Shown piece by piece: positions 1-10,539 of a DNA stretch of 64,000 nt. A program made the translations under genes and the position numbers. The notes under the pieces are model-generated. The model did no database searches and had not been told where the DNA came from. It worked only from the letters and a program-made list of their open reading frames with translations. The DNA is from Agelas oroides (Eukaryota; Porifera; Demospongiae; Agelasida; Agelasidae). Location: NCBI GenBank assembly GCA_949130485.1, contig OX422183.1, positions 26,365,316 through 26,429,315 of the forward strand. Direction: 5' to 3'. Position 1 is the first letter of the stretch. Each line of letters begins with the position of its first letter.

Positions 1-1142
1 CAATGAAACACTCTTGACTGTAAGCAAAATATAATTGTGACATACACTGAGTTGAAAACATGAATATACTAAAACAAGCAAACAATAGTTATGCTATAAC
101 TTACGTTACAGCATTTTATACAAATACGTATGTGATTGAAGTACTACATTGTATAAAAATGTGTCAATATAATCTATACATACAAAAATGGCATTCAACT
201 ATGCATATAATATACATTTTATGTACCTATCAATCAGTTAGTTGAGTTCAATTGTTAACATCCATCTGTGAAAGAATAGCACATGCAATAATTATTCATA
301 TACCAGTCAGGTCATGCGATAGAGGAACTGCAATCATTCTATTATTCCAATATACAAGTCATGTGGGGCATCTTGGAGGACAAAACAGTAGTGATTATCA
401 TACTAGCGCATTGAACTTCCCGCCCTAGCAATGCTCCTACCAGTAGCATTCATTTCTCACAGAGGTGTGTTAAATGTCTTCACTAATCTTTTGCATAGTC
501 TAAAGTTGAAGTTAAACGCCCGAAACAGGTCTGTAGAAATGTAATTTTTGTATAATTGCTTTCCTTCAATTGCCTTCCAACATGGCAGCATGTGTACTGA
601 AAATATTTCGAAAGTGTGGCAGCTATCATTTCAAATGCAATTCCTCTACCGGGGTATGTGAAGAAATCACACAGTCAGCATCTCAGAAAGGCTCATCTTG
701 TTTGTTGTTATTCATGCATACATGGAAATCCCTGAATGTAATCACCAGGGATAAGGCTAGATGTATTAAACATTGTAACCACTCACTTGGCTATGAGCCT
801 CTTCAAGCAGCTGGGGCCTCTGTAGTCAGTTGGTGTAGTGAGGAGAAGTAAACAGGCCTGGAAGGTATAGTGGAAGATGGTCATGGTACAAACTAGGTTT
901 GCAAATTTAAGAGTACAAAAATGCAAGCACTGCAATTCCCAACCAGAAGAGTCATCCACTCAGCAGGTACATTTCAGAAAATACAAGGCCTTGTGTACAA
1001 CTTATGTTCTCTGCACCTCATTAAGAAATGTACTATGGCTCCCCCCACCCCCAATCCAGTGCAGAACAAATTAAGGAGGAAGACCTAAATGCAAATTCAG
1101 ACAACTGCAGTTGTAATAAGTATATAGTACAAGCTTACTTAC

Positions 1143-1201
1143 CAGCAGTTTAAACCACTTGCAGGGCAGCGTGGAGATTGAACCTTGCGGCCTGGGTACT
1201 T
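1143..1201 (-). CDS. candidate internal exon, unknown gene
   Basis: On the minus strand a TTCAG acceptor is followed by 59 nt without stops in the frame reading KYPGRKVQSPRCPASG, ending at a strong GTAAGT donor. If the upstream candidate exon (donor at 1685) ends in phase 0, as its open frame suggests, this exon continues that frame and leaves in phase 2. I do not recognise the product, and a second frame is also open. The evidence is splice-signal quality and phase compatibility only. Confidence 0.25.
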
Positions 1202-1341
1202 CTGAACAATGAGGCATTAATAGCCTGGAGACAAAGGTCCTGTGTATGGATATACAAGTGATGTGAATTAATCATCTGGGGCTTTTAAATAAAAGCTTTT
1301 GTTCTCCCTATCTCGTACCTTTCCTCTCTGTGCATATACAG

Positions 1342-1529
1342 CCTCCAGAACCTCCCTTCAGAACATGTCTTTGGGAAGGCCGCAGACTCACTCTGTGTAC
1401 CTATCACCACCACGATCTCTCAGACAAGATCAGTATAGAGGAAGACTAACTGGTCTAGCTAGTCTGGTAGTTGGTGGAAGGATGAGAAGGGAACAAGCAG
1501 GGAGGTATAAGGTAGAAAGAAAGAAATGA
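1342..1529 (+). CDS. candidate 3'-terminal exon, unknown gene
   Basis: A pyrimidine-rich tract and ATATACAG acceptor at 1325-1341 precede a 188-nt open stretch ending in TGA at 1527-1529. The inferred tail is basic and Ser/Arg-rich (reads SLGRPQTHSVYLSPPRSL early on and ends YKVERKK). It would be entered in phase 1. No upstream partner exon was identified and the family is unknown. It lies on the strand opposite to the other exon candidates in this flank, so at most one of the two interpretations may be real. Confidence 0.25.
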
Positions 1530-1685
1530 CACATTCAACGATATTTCTTTAGCGACTTTACTACTGCAGTACAACTCTATAGCTAGCTATATGTTTCCTT
1601 ACGCGGAAATAGCTACTTTAGCTATTTTATGTGTAGTAAAAAAAAAGTACATTTATAAATTCATTGACTTTCAGCCACTTCTTAC

Positions 1686-1815
1686 CACGGTGGTGTGAAG
1701 TCTCAGCGATGTAACCGCTCCGCACTCCTTGTCACCGAAAGACATTCGCTCCCGTGGGACATCGAATATGTAAGCCCTCTCCTCCACTAAGCTCAGGTAC
1801 CATTTTGTTGCTGGC
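1686..1815 (-). CDS. candidate 5' exon, unknown gene
   Basis: A minus-strand frame stays open through VEERAYIFDVPRERMSFG and on to HTTV, then meets a GTAAGA donor at 1685-1684. It lies in a CpG-richer patch that could be a promoter-proximal region. The 5' boundary is not clear. The nearest ATG (1803-1801, good context) opens a different frame that stops after 23 codons. Treat this as a candidate first or second exon of a gene running off the left edge of the window. Confidence 0.22.
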
Positions 1816-2115
1816 GGAATTTTCACGAACGGATCATATCAAAGAAGACGAACTTGAAGTGTACGATCGAAGTGAGAAAATGCGAAATGGCGCGTGCCAT
1901 GTTGCGCACGCGTACAAGGACTGAGCCACGCCCCTGTCATTATTAGCCCCACCCTGTTTGCGAGGCTGGCTCCTGTACTTCTAAGTATAAGTTTCTGTAA
2001 CAAAACAGACTCTACATACACGCTACTACCTGTCATGCTGGTTGTTCTCTCCAGACTAAAGCTACAGGAGTTGGAAAAGTTATTGCATGATCATGTCTGT
2101 TCATATATGTAATAT

Positions 2116-5100
2116 GAATCAGGCCTGAAACAGCTAATACTTGACCAAACTATACAAAACGGGTATCAAACAGTTCCATTTGATGTGTACATTCATAATC
2201 TGATGTTTGTTTTCATTTTGGTATGAGTAGTTCAAAAAGAGTCAAGGTACGGTTGTGATTTTACCACTTGTACATATCGGTCACTTGTAACTAACAATTT
2301 CAGGCCCGCGAAATAGCTAATACTTGACCAAACTATACAAAATGGGTATCAAACACTTACATTTGATGTGTGTACATTCATAATCTGATGTTTGTTTTCA
2401 TTTTGGAGTAAGTGCTCTGAAAATTGTCTGGGTGCGGTTGTGGTTTTACCACTTGCATGAACATATCGGTTACTTGTAACTAACAATATCATCCATGAAA
2501 CAGACAATACTTGACCAAACCAGACAAAATGGGTATCAAACAGTTCCATTTGGTGTGCACATTCATAATCTGATGTTTGTTTTCATTTTGGAGTAAGTGT
2601 TCTGAAAATTGTGTGGGTACGATTGTGGTTTTACCAACGTATCGGTTAGTTGTAACTAACAATTTCAGGCCCGAAACTGATACTTGACCAAACTATACCA
2701 AATGGGTATCAAACACTTCCATTTGGTGTGTACATTCATAATCTGATGTTTGTTTTCATTTTGAAGTAAGTGTTCTGAAAATTGTGTGGGTACGGTTGTG
2801 GTTTTACCACTTGTACATATCGGTTACTTGTACCTAATAATATCATCCATGAAACAGACAATACTTGACCAAACCAGACAAAATGGGTATCAAACAGTTC
2901 CATTTGATATGTACATTCATAATCTGATGTTTGTTTTCATTTTGGTATGAGTGGTTCAAAAAGAGTCTAGGTACGGTTGTGATTTTACCACTTGTACATA
3001 TCGGTCACTTGTAACTAACAATTTCAGGGCCGAAACAGCTAATACTTGACCAAACTATACCAAATGGGTATCAAACAGTTCCATTTGGTGTGTACATTCA
3101 TAATCTGATGTTTGTTTTCATTTTGGTATGAGTGGTTCAAAAAGAGCTAGTGTAGGTGCGGTTGTGGTTTTACTACTTGTACATATCGGTTACTTGTAAC
3201 TAACAATTTCAGGTCCGAAACAGCTAATACTTGACCAAACTATACCAAATGGGTATCAAACACTTCCATTTGGTGTGTACATTCATAATCTGATGTTTGT
3301 TTTCATTTTGGAGTAAGTGTTCTGAAAATTGTGTGGGTACAGTTGTGGTTTTACCACTTGTACATATCGGTTACTTGTAACTAATAATATCATCCATGAA
3401 ACAGACAATACTTGACCAAACCAGACAAAATGGGTATCAAACAGTTCCATTTGATATGTACATTCATAATCTGATGTTTGTTTTCATTTTGGTATGAGTG
3501 GTTCAAAAAGAGTCTAGGTACGGTTGTGATTTTACCACTTGTACATATCGGTCACTTGTAACTAACAATTTCAGGCCCGAAACAGCTAATACTTGACCAA
3601 ACTATACAAAATGGGTATCAAACAGTTCCATTTGATGTGTACATTCATAATCTGATGTTTGTTTTCATTTTGGTATGAGTGGTTCAAAAAGAGTGTAGGT
3701 GCGGTTGTGGTTTTACCACTTGTACATATCGGTTACTTGTAACTAACAGTTTCAGGTCCGAAACAGCTAATACTTGACCAAACTATACCAAATGGGTATC
3801 AAACACTTCCATTTGGTGTGTACATTCATAATCTGATGTTTGTTTTCATTTTGGAGTAAGTGTTCTGAAAATTGTGTGGGTACAATTGTGGTTTTACCAC
3901 TTGTACATATCGGTTACTTGTAACTAACAATATCATCCATGAAACAGACAATACTTAATTGACCAAACCAGACAAAATGGGTATCAAACAGTTCCATTTG
4001 ATGTGTACATTCATAATCTGATGTTTGTTTTCATTTTGGTATGAGTGGTTCAAAAAGAGTGTAGGCGCGGTTGTGGTTTTACCACTTGTACATATCGGTT
4101 ACTTGTACGTAACTAACAATATCATCCATGAACAGACAATACTTGACCAAACTATACAAAATGGGTATCAAACAGTTCCATTTCATGTGTACATTCATAA
4201 TCTGATGTTTGTTTTCATTTTGGAGTAAGTGTTCTGAAAATTGTGTGGGTACAATTGTGGTTTTACCACTTGTACATATCGGTTACTTGTAACTAACAAT
4301 ATCATCCATGAAACAGACAATACTTAATTGACCAAACCAGACAAAATGGGTATCAAACAGTTCCATTTGATGTGTACATTCATAATCTGATGTTTGTTTT
4401 CATTTTGGTATGAGTGGTTCAAATAGAGTGTAGGCGCGGTTGTGGTTTTACCACTTGTACATATCGGTTACTTGTAACTAACAATTTCAGGTCCGAAACA
4501 GCTAATACTTGACCAAACTATACCAAATGGGTATCAAACAGTTCCATTTGGTGTGTACATTCATAATCTGATGTTTGTTTTCATTTTGGAGTAAGTGTTC
4601 TGAAAATTGTCTGGGTACGGTTGTGGTTTTACTACTTGTACATATCGGTTACTTGTAACTAACAATATCATCCATGAAACAGACAATACTTGACCAAACC
4701 AGACAAAATGGGTATCATACAGTTCCATTTGGTGTGTACATTCATAATCTGATGTTTGTTTTCATTTTGGTATGAGTGGTTCAAAAAGAGTGTAGGTGCG
4801 GTTGTGGTTTTACCACTTGTACATATCGGTTACTTGTAACTAACAATATCATCCATGAAACAGACAATACTTGACCAAACTATACAAAATGGGTATCAAA
4901 CAGTTCCATTTGATGTGTACATTCATAATCTGATGTTTGTTTTCATTTTGGAGTAAGTGTTCTGAAAATTGTGTGGGTACGATTGTGGTTTTACCAACGT
5001 ATCGGTTAGTTGTAACTAACAATATCATCCATGAAACAGACAATACTGGACCAGACCAGACAAAATCGGTATCAAACAGTTCCATTTGATGTGTACATTC

Positions 5101-5740
5101 ATAATCTGATGTTTGTTTTCATTTTGGTATGAGTAGTTCAAAAAGAGTCTAGGTACGGTTGTGATTTTACCACTTGTACATATCGGTCACTTGTAACTAA
5201 CAATTTCAGGCCCAAAACAGCTAATACTTGACCAAACTATACAAAATGGGTATCAAACAGTTCCATTTGATGTGTACATTCATAATCTGATGTTTGCTTT
5301 CATTTTGGTATGAGTGGTTCAAAAAGAGTCTAGGTACGGTTGTGATTTTACCACTTGTACATATCGGTTAGTTGTAACTAACAATTTCAAGCCCGAAACA
5401 GCTAATACTTGACCAAACTATACAAAATGGGTATCAAACAGTTCCATTTGATGTGTACATTCATAATCTGATGTTTGTTTTCCTTTTGGTATGAGTGGTT
5501 CAAAAAGAGTCTAGGTACGGTTGTGATTTTACCACTTGTACATATCGGTCACTTGTAACTAACAATTTCAGGCCCAAAACAGCTAATACTTGACCAAACT
5601 ATACAAAATGTGTATCAAACAGTTCCATTTGATGTGTATATTCATAATCTGATGTTTGTTTTCATTTTGGTATGAGTGGTTCAAAAAGAGTCTAGGTACG
5701 GTTGTGATTTTACCACTTGTACATATCGGGTACTTGTTGG
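2116..5740. repeat. ~183-bp satellite array, about 20 monomers
   Basis: Monomers of about 173-187 bp repeat head to tail. Landmarks recur in each: AATACTTGACCAAAC, GGGTATCAAACA, CATTCATAATCTGATG and ACATATCGGT. Two variable blocks distinguish monomers. One junction reads TTTCAGGCCCGAAACAG or ATCATCCATGAAACAG. The middle reads GGTATGAGTGGTTC or GGAGTAAGTGTTCTG. Between about 2660 and 4110 the combinations cycle with a three-monomer period of about 545 bp. Short frames inside the array are by-products of the repeat and were not annotated. Confidence 0.92.
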
Positions 5741-5867
5741 TGTGTACAATCACAATCAATCACATATTATACCAATATTTCCATTGCATGACAAGCATCC
5801 GAGTCTGATCATATACACAAACTATCACAAGTGTGCCCCATGCAGTTGTTGTGTTAGTGTGCTGATC

Positions 5868-5985
5868 ATGATGAGAAACTAGCACACGTGGTGTGTCATA
5901 CAGTTTTGGTGATGAGGAACTAGCACATGTAGTGTGTCATACAGTTTTGGTGATGAGGAACTAGCACATGTGGTGTGTCAAACCG
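5868..5985. repeat. 41-bp tandem repeat, ~2.7 copies
   Basis: The unit GATGAGGAACTAGCACATG followed by a TGTGTCATACAGTTTTGGT-like segment occurs almost three times in tandem directly downstream of the satellite. Copies differ by single substitutions. No coding or regulatory role is visible. Confidence 0.8.
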
Positions 5986-6174
5986 AGGGTGCTAATAGGG
6001 AAATTAGTGCTTGCATGTGCTAATATATTATGTAGCACAGCAGAACATGCCATTTTAGCACACTCCAGTGCTGGATTTGACCGTTTAGTGTGTTAAAGAT
6101 ATACAATAGCACACTCTGTGCTTATTTGGCACACCAGTTTCACCCAAATAGCACACCAGTTTTTTTCTGTGTAC

Positions 6175-6835
6175 ACTCTATCCTGGCTCTACATGACCCT
6201 ACAAGACTCTACTACACTCTACCATGGATCTACTTGGTTCTACTTGACTCTACACTCTACCATGCCTCTACTACATTCTACCATGTCTTTACTTTACTCT
6301 ACATCACTCTACTACAACCTACCACTGCTCTTCTTGACTCTACTTGACTCTACTATACCCTAGTAAGGCTCTACTTAGCTCTACTTGACTCTACTACACT
6401 CTACACCATAGCTCTACGTGGCTCTACTTGGCTGTACTACATTCTACCATGCCTCTACTTGACTCTACATGACTCTACTACACTCTACCATGGCTCTACT
6501 TTGTGCTACTTGGTTCTACTTGACTCTACTACACCCTTCCATGGCTCTACTACATTCTACCATGACTCCACTAGTTCACTCTACATTACTCTAGCACATT
6601 CTACCATGACTCTACTTGGCTCCACATGACTCTACCACATTCTACCATGGTTCTCCTTGGTTCTACTACACCCTACCATGGCTCTTCTACATTCTACCAT
6701 GGCTCTCCTTGACGCTACATGATTCTACTACACTCTACCATGGCTCTACTTGGTTCTACTTCTCTCTACTGCACTCTGCCATGGCTCTACTACATTCTGC
6801 CATGACTCCACTTCACTCTACTTGACACTACGTTA
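6175..6835 (+). repeat. CTCTAC minisatellite array, block 1
   Basis: CTCTAC or one-base variants recur every 10 or 11 bp, separated by four- or five-base spacers (TTGA, TACA, CATGG, TTGG, ATGA). Overlapping frames in several phases are open simply because the motif rarely makes stops. They give Leu/Ser/Tyr/His-rich nonsense and are not genes. Confidence 0.92.
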
Positions 6836-6837
6836 CG

Positions 6838-6925
6838 AGTGTGAAGCTTATTCACACTTGAGCTACTACTGTTACGTTATGGGTGTGAAGCTCATTCGCA
6901 TTTTAAATTATGAGTGTGAGTGTGT
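6838..6925. repeat. short palindrome-rich repeat (TGTGAAGC..TTCACAC)
   Basis: Degenerate copies of GTGTGAA-n-TTCACAC appear between the CTCTAC block and the duplicated segment that follows. The same motif forms a larger cluster at 10185-10385, so the two places share a repeat family. Confidence 0.6.
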
Positions 6926-6929
6926 TTAA

Positions 6930-7200
6930 TAGGATAAGGGCTTTATACTTTATACACGTGTATCTATGTGGAGATGGATAAAGACGGGGTCTTTTTGACT
7001 ACAGCTGTCCTTCCTCTCACAATTAAATACACTGTGGTAGCTAAGTGGAGATCCCCTGTGGACGGGGTTGCAGGCCTGGGTGGGTTGACTGTACAAGCAC
7101 ATTGCCTGAGCGGATACTCTCACTGTCCACCACCTCAGCCTCCGGCTCAATTATCTCTTCACCAAGGGGGAATCCTGTGGTTAGCTTTGGAAAATGGGAA
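6930..7200. repeat. direct duplication, copy 1
   Basis: The segment beginning GATAAGGGCTTTATAC and running through the GGAAAATGGGAATGGGG block is repeated at 7345-7620 with a few percent differences. It contains a minus-strand exon-like frame described at 7041-7174. Confidence 0.85.
7041..7174 (-). CDS. exon-like terminal reading frame, duplicated (copy 1)
   Basis: On the minus strand an AACCACAG acceptor-like site is followed by 134 nt encoding a Glu/Ser/Pro-containing stretch (EPEAEVVDSESIRSGNVLV and onward) ending in TAG. The second copy keeps the acceptor AG, the length, the frame and the stop, differing at a few residues (F/Y, I/T, L/P). This could be the last exon of an unknown gene or part of a repeat. 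I do not recognise it. Confidence 0.3.
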
Positions 7201-7344
7201 TGGGGTTGGGGGTTGTAAAGATGTATTCAACTAAGCTGTGGAAGGCTTGCTTGTGACCTAGTTATAACAGTAAGCTCAGATACTAAAACCTCTCTGTGTG
7301 CATGCTGTAGGTTTCTCTACGGGCTGGGTCAGGGGCTGTGTTAC

Positions 7345-7620
7345 GATAAGGGCTTTATACTACTTTATACACATGTATCTATGTGGAGATGGATAAAGAC
7401 GGGGTCTTTTTGACTACAGCTGTCCTTCCTCTCGCAATTAAATACACTGTGGTAGCTAGGTGGAGATCCCCTGCGGACGGGGTTGCGGGCCTGGGTGGGT
7501 TGACTGTACAAGCACATTGCCTGAGCGGATACTCTCACTATCCACCACCTCAGCCTCCGGCTCAATTGTCTCTTCTCCAAGGGGGTATCCTATGATTAAC
7601 TTTGGAAAATGGGAATGGGG
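7345..7620. repeat. direct duplication, copy 2
   Basis: Second copy of the segment at 6930-7200, lying about 415 bp downstream of the first in the same orientation. The flanking single-copy spacer (7200-7345) differs, so the duplication unit is shorter than the spacing. Confidence 0.85.
7456..7589 (-). CDS. exon-like terminal reading frame, duplicated (copy 2)
   Basis: Counterpart of the frame at 7041-7174, also 134 nt, with AATCATAG as the acceptor-like site and TAG as the stop. The frame extends further upstream on the minus strand without a stop (to about 7689), so an unspliced reading is also possible. Function unknown. Confidence 0.3.
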
Positions 7621-7809
7621 CTGGGACAAGGAATTATTATTGGAGAGATATTCCTTCATGCACAGTGAGAAGTCTAGCCTGGTGCTCACTGTTATGCTGT
7701 TTAGATCTAAGGCATGCCTGAGGTATTATGGTTGTTAGAACACGTGTGTCTTCGGGTGGATCCATTGAAGGATGCTGCAGGTTCCCCATTTAGCAAGGCC
7801 GACAGAATT

Positions 7810-8150
7810 TATCTGTACCTGCATGTTCAGAAGTTGTGTGTCGAGTGGGGGAGCACCAACACCGCTGGCACATCGATGTTCACAATTTCACGCATACATA
7901 AAGTGTGAAGTTAAAACATAAAGGGAGATGGGGATGGGGCATTTATGGATGGGGCATTTTATGGCTTAAATGGGTGGGGCATTTATGGCTTAAATGGGTG
8001 CGGCACTTATGACTTAAATGGGTGGGGCATTTATGGCTTAAATGGGTGGGGCATTTATGACTTAAATGGTGGGGCATTTATGGCTCAAATGGATGGGGCG
8101 GTTAGTTACTGTTTTTTGGGAGATATGCTCAAAAAATATACTGGTACCCT
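7810..8150. repeat. GGCTTAAATGGGTGGGGCATTTAT minisatellite block 1 with flanks
   Basis: About seven 24-bp units of GGGTGGGGCATTTATGGCTT lie between a conserved left flank (TCGAGTGGGGGAGCACCAAC, CATACATAAAGTGTGAAGTT) and a conserved right flank (GGGAGATATGCTCAAAAAAT). The same cassette recurs at 8834-9110 and inverted at 11370-11610. Confidence 0.85.
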
Positions 8151-8151
8151 T

Positions 8152-8833
8152 TGGTAGGATGTAGTAGAGGCATGTAGAATCAAGTAGAACCATGGTATAA
8201 TGTGGTAGAGCCATGGTAGAGTGTAGCAGAACCAAGTAGAACCATGGTAGAATGTGTTAGAGTCATGTGGAGCCAAGTAGAGTCATGATAGAGTGTGGTA
8301 GAGCCAAGTAGAGCCATGGTAGAGTATAGTAGAGTCAAGTAGGGCCAGGTAGAGCCATAGTAGGGTGTAGTAGAGTCAAGTAGAGTCAAGAAGAGCAATG
8401 GTAGGATGTAGTAGAGTGATGGAGATTAACGTATAGCTCTACTATGGCTCTACTACATTCTACCAAAGCTCTACTTGACTCTACATGACTCTACTACTAT
8501 ATACCATGCCTCTACATGACTCTACTTGAATCTACTACACTCTACCATTGCTCTAGCTGGCTCCACATGGCTCTACTACATTCTACCATGGTTCTATTTG
8601 ATTCTACTACACTCTACCATGGCTCTACTATATTATACCATGAGTGTAGTAGAGCCAAGTAGAGCCAAGTGGAGCCTGGTAGACCACAGTAGAGTCAACT
8701 AGAGCCAAGTAGAGCCATAGTACAGTGTAGTACAGTCTAGTAGAGTCAAATAGAGCAATGATAGGATGTAGTAGAGGCATGTAGAGTCAATAGAGCCATG
8801 GTAGAGTGTAATAGAACCAAGTAGAACCATGGT
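8152..8833. repeat. CTCTAC minisatellite, switching orientation
   Basis: The array reads as GTAGAG (minus orientation) from 8152 to about 8430, as CTCTAC (plus) to about 8642, then as GTAGAG again to 8833. The plus segment 8440-8640 closely matches 11640-11830, so blocks have been copied between arrays. Confidence 0.88.
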
Positions 8834-9515
8834 AAAAGTTGTGTGTCGAGTGGGGGAGCACCAACACCGCTGGCACATCGATGTTCAAAATTTCACACAT
8901 ACATAAAGTGTGAAGTTAAAACATAAAGGGAGATGGGGACGGGGCATTTATGGCTTAATTAAATGGATGGGGCATTTTATGGCTTAAATGGGTGGGGCAT
9001 TTATGGCTTAAATGGGTGTGTCATTTATGACAAATTGGTGGGGCATTTATGGCTCAAATGGATGGGGCGGTTTAATAGTTACTATTTTTGGGAGATATGC
9101 TCAAAAAATACTGGTCTTCAGGGGAGTACCCTTTCCGGTCCTCGCATGACCACGGGTTTCGGTCCCTTTGAACTCCCGACCCGTGGCCTACTGCAGAAAG
9201 GGCGGGACCACTCCCCGCCTAAGGTTTGCTTTTGAGGAGCCCAGCTTTTGGTCGGCACATAGTGCTATGGGCATTCACAGTGCTATAAATATTCAAATTA
9301 CTAAACAAATTGGGGGTGGGGCTCAATGGGTGGAGTTATCATATTAACTTATAATAACTAGGGGGATGGGCGAACGGTTAACGTACGGGATTCTGGCTCG
9401 CTATCGTGTCTTGGTGGAACGTCTGGGAGGCTTGTTCTTCGCTGGTAGGCGCTCCTGTACCGAAGATTATTCGGGTCTGTACTGCGGCGACTATCTCACG
9501 GTGAGTGTTATTAGT
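8834..9515 (+). repeat. left arm of a large inverted repeat
   Basis: This arm carries the 24-bp minisatellite cassette, then a CpG-rich stretch with GGTCCTCGCATGACCACGGG, GGGCGGGACCACTCCCCGCC and GGGGGATGGGCGAACGG, ending in a short frame before a GTGAGT. It is repeated in reverse orientation at 10540-10939 plus 11318-11620. The arms differ by scattered substitutions, small indels and one 378-bp insertion present only in the right arm. Confidence 0.85.
9366..9499 (+). CDS. exon-like frame in inverted-repeat arm, unknown product
   Basis: Starting at ATGGGCGAACGG a frame reads MGERLTYGILARYRVLVERL and on through LFFAGRRSCTEDY and LYCGDYLT, then reaches a GTGAGT donor-like site. The inverted copy (minus strand, about 10596-10723) preserves most of this frame but carries small indels near its start. 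It may belong to the repeat itself. No family is recognised. Confidence 0.25.
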
Positions 9516-10184
9516 TGTTTGTGTGTGATACTCGACACACAACTTCTGAACATGCAGGTACAGATAAAGTCTGTGGTTCTCGAGATAAAAATGTTCTTGA
9601 TTCATGTACTTCAGAAATTTAGTTTCCTGTAACTAGCGGCCCGTATGAAGGCGGGAAACAATTGTATCTCGAGAACCACACAACGTATAAAGACGAGACT
9701 CGCACCGTTACGTTGGTAAAGACCTGTAGATTCCAATGATACCAGTATTGTTGGCCTATTTCGTAGTTGGGTGTTTCCACGGCGAAAAAATACGTAAATC
9801 GACTGTCCGATCATTGATGGAGCAACCTACTCAATCTTCGGCAGCTCCCCTCAGCGCCCAAGGCAGTTACGGTGACGAAGATCAGGCGTGAAGCAGCAGG
9901 GTCTTGCAGCTTTCCAACAGTGCAGAAATCTTGCCGAGAGTTGCTTCAGGGAGGGAACAGGAAGAAAAATACATTTTTTTGCCGATTATCAAAATTTTCG
10001 GACTGTTACGCTAATCCCCCTAGCGCTAGCGGGGATTGACGCTCGAGCTCCATTCTTCAGTCGCCGGATACGGTGGACTCCGCCTTCCTTTCCGTGGCAT
10101 AACAGAGTATCTGCGTGGCTTAGTCTCCGTGTACGAGCATCCGATTATGGCTGGTGTCCGAATATTGATCGTTTCCTCTACATG
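9516..10184. other. CpG-rich core of the inverted repeat, no gene recognised
   Basis: This single-copy core is unusually CpG-rich for the region (GACGCTCGAGCTCC, CGCCGGATACGG, CTAGCGCTAGCGG). A 37-bp piece near 9533-9570 is the reverse complement of 7813-7850, linking it to the minisatellite cassette. Frames on both strands are short and unconvincing. It may be the remains of a mobile element's internal part. Confidence 0.4.
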
Positions 10185-10385
10185 TAACTGAAGTGTGAAT
10201 GAGCTTCACCCCTTACCTTAGCGTAACAGTAGTAACTCAAGTGTGAATGAGCTTCACACTCGTAACATAACGGTGAGTGAGCCTCACAGTAGTAACTCAA
10301 GTGTGAATGAGCTTCACACTCGTAATTTTTAATGTGAATGAGCTTCACACCCATGGCGTAACTGTGAGTGAGCCTCGCAGATAAC
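10185..10385. repeat. cluster of GTGTGAATGAGCTTCACAC palindromes
   Basis: Five to six copies of the near-perfect inverted repeat GTGTGAATGAGCTTCACAC occur in about 200 bp, separated by CGTAACAGTAGTAACTCAA-like spacers. Each copy can form a hairpin with 7-bp arms. The array resembles the smaller cluster at 6838-6925. Confidence 0.8.
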
Positions 10386-10539
10386 ACAGAGCAGCCCCAA
10401 CCCAGCCCTAGCCCTAGCTCAGCCTTATGGAACCGACTACACCCCTAGGCGTACCGTTACTATAGTAAAGCACACGCCATAACTAGCGTAACAATGCCGT
10501 TACTAGGATAGGTACGCCGTTACTAAGAGAAGCACGCTC

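Larger units (their letters stand above)
1..2100. other. mostly non-coding flank with weak exon candidates
   Basis: No gene can be assembled here with confidence. The stretch is AT-rich except for a CpG-richer patch near 1680-1930. Exon-like pieces are listed separately (minus 1143-1201 and about 1686-1815; plus 1342-1529). A short plus-strand reading frame from the ATG at 581 ends at a GTATGT donor-like site near 653. It has a reasonable start context but no partner exon that I can place. Confidence 0.4.

Noticed and set aside
2116..5740. Possible CRISPR-like or coding repeat array
   Set aside because: Monomers are ~183 bp without short direct repeats and unique spacers, in eukaryotic context. 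The array is an ordinary satellite.
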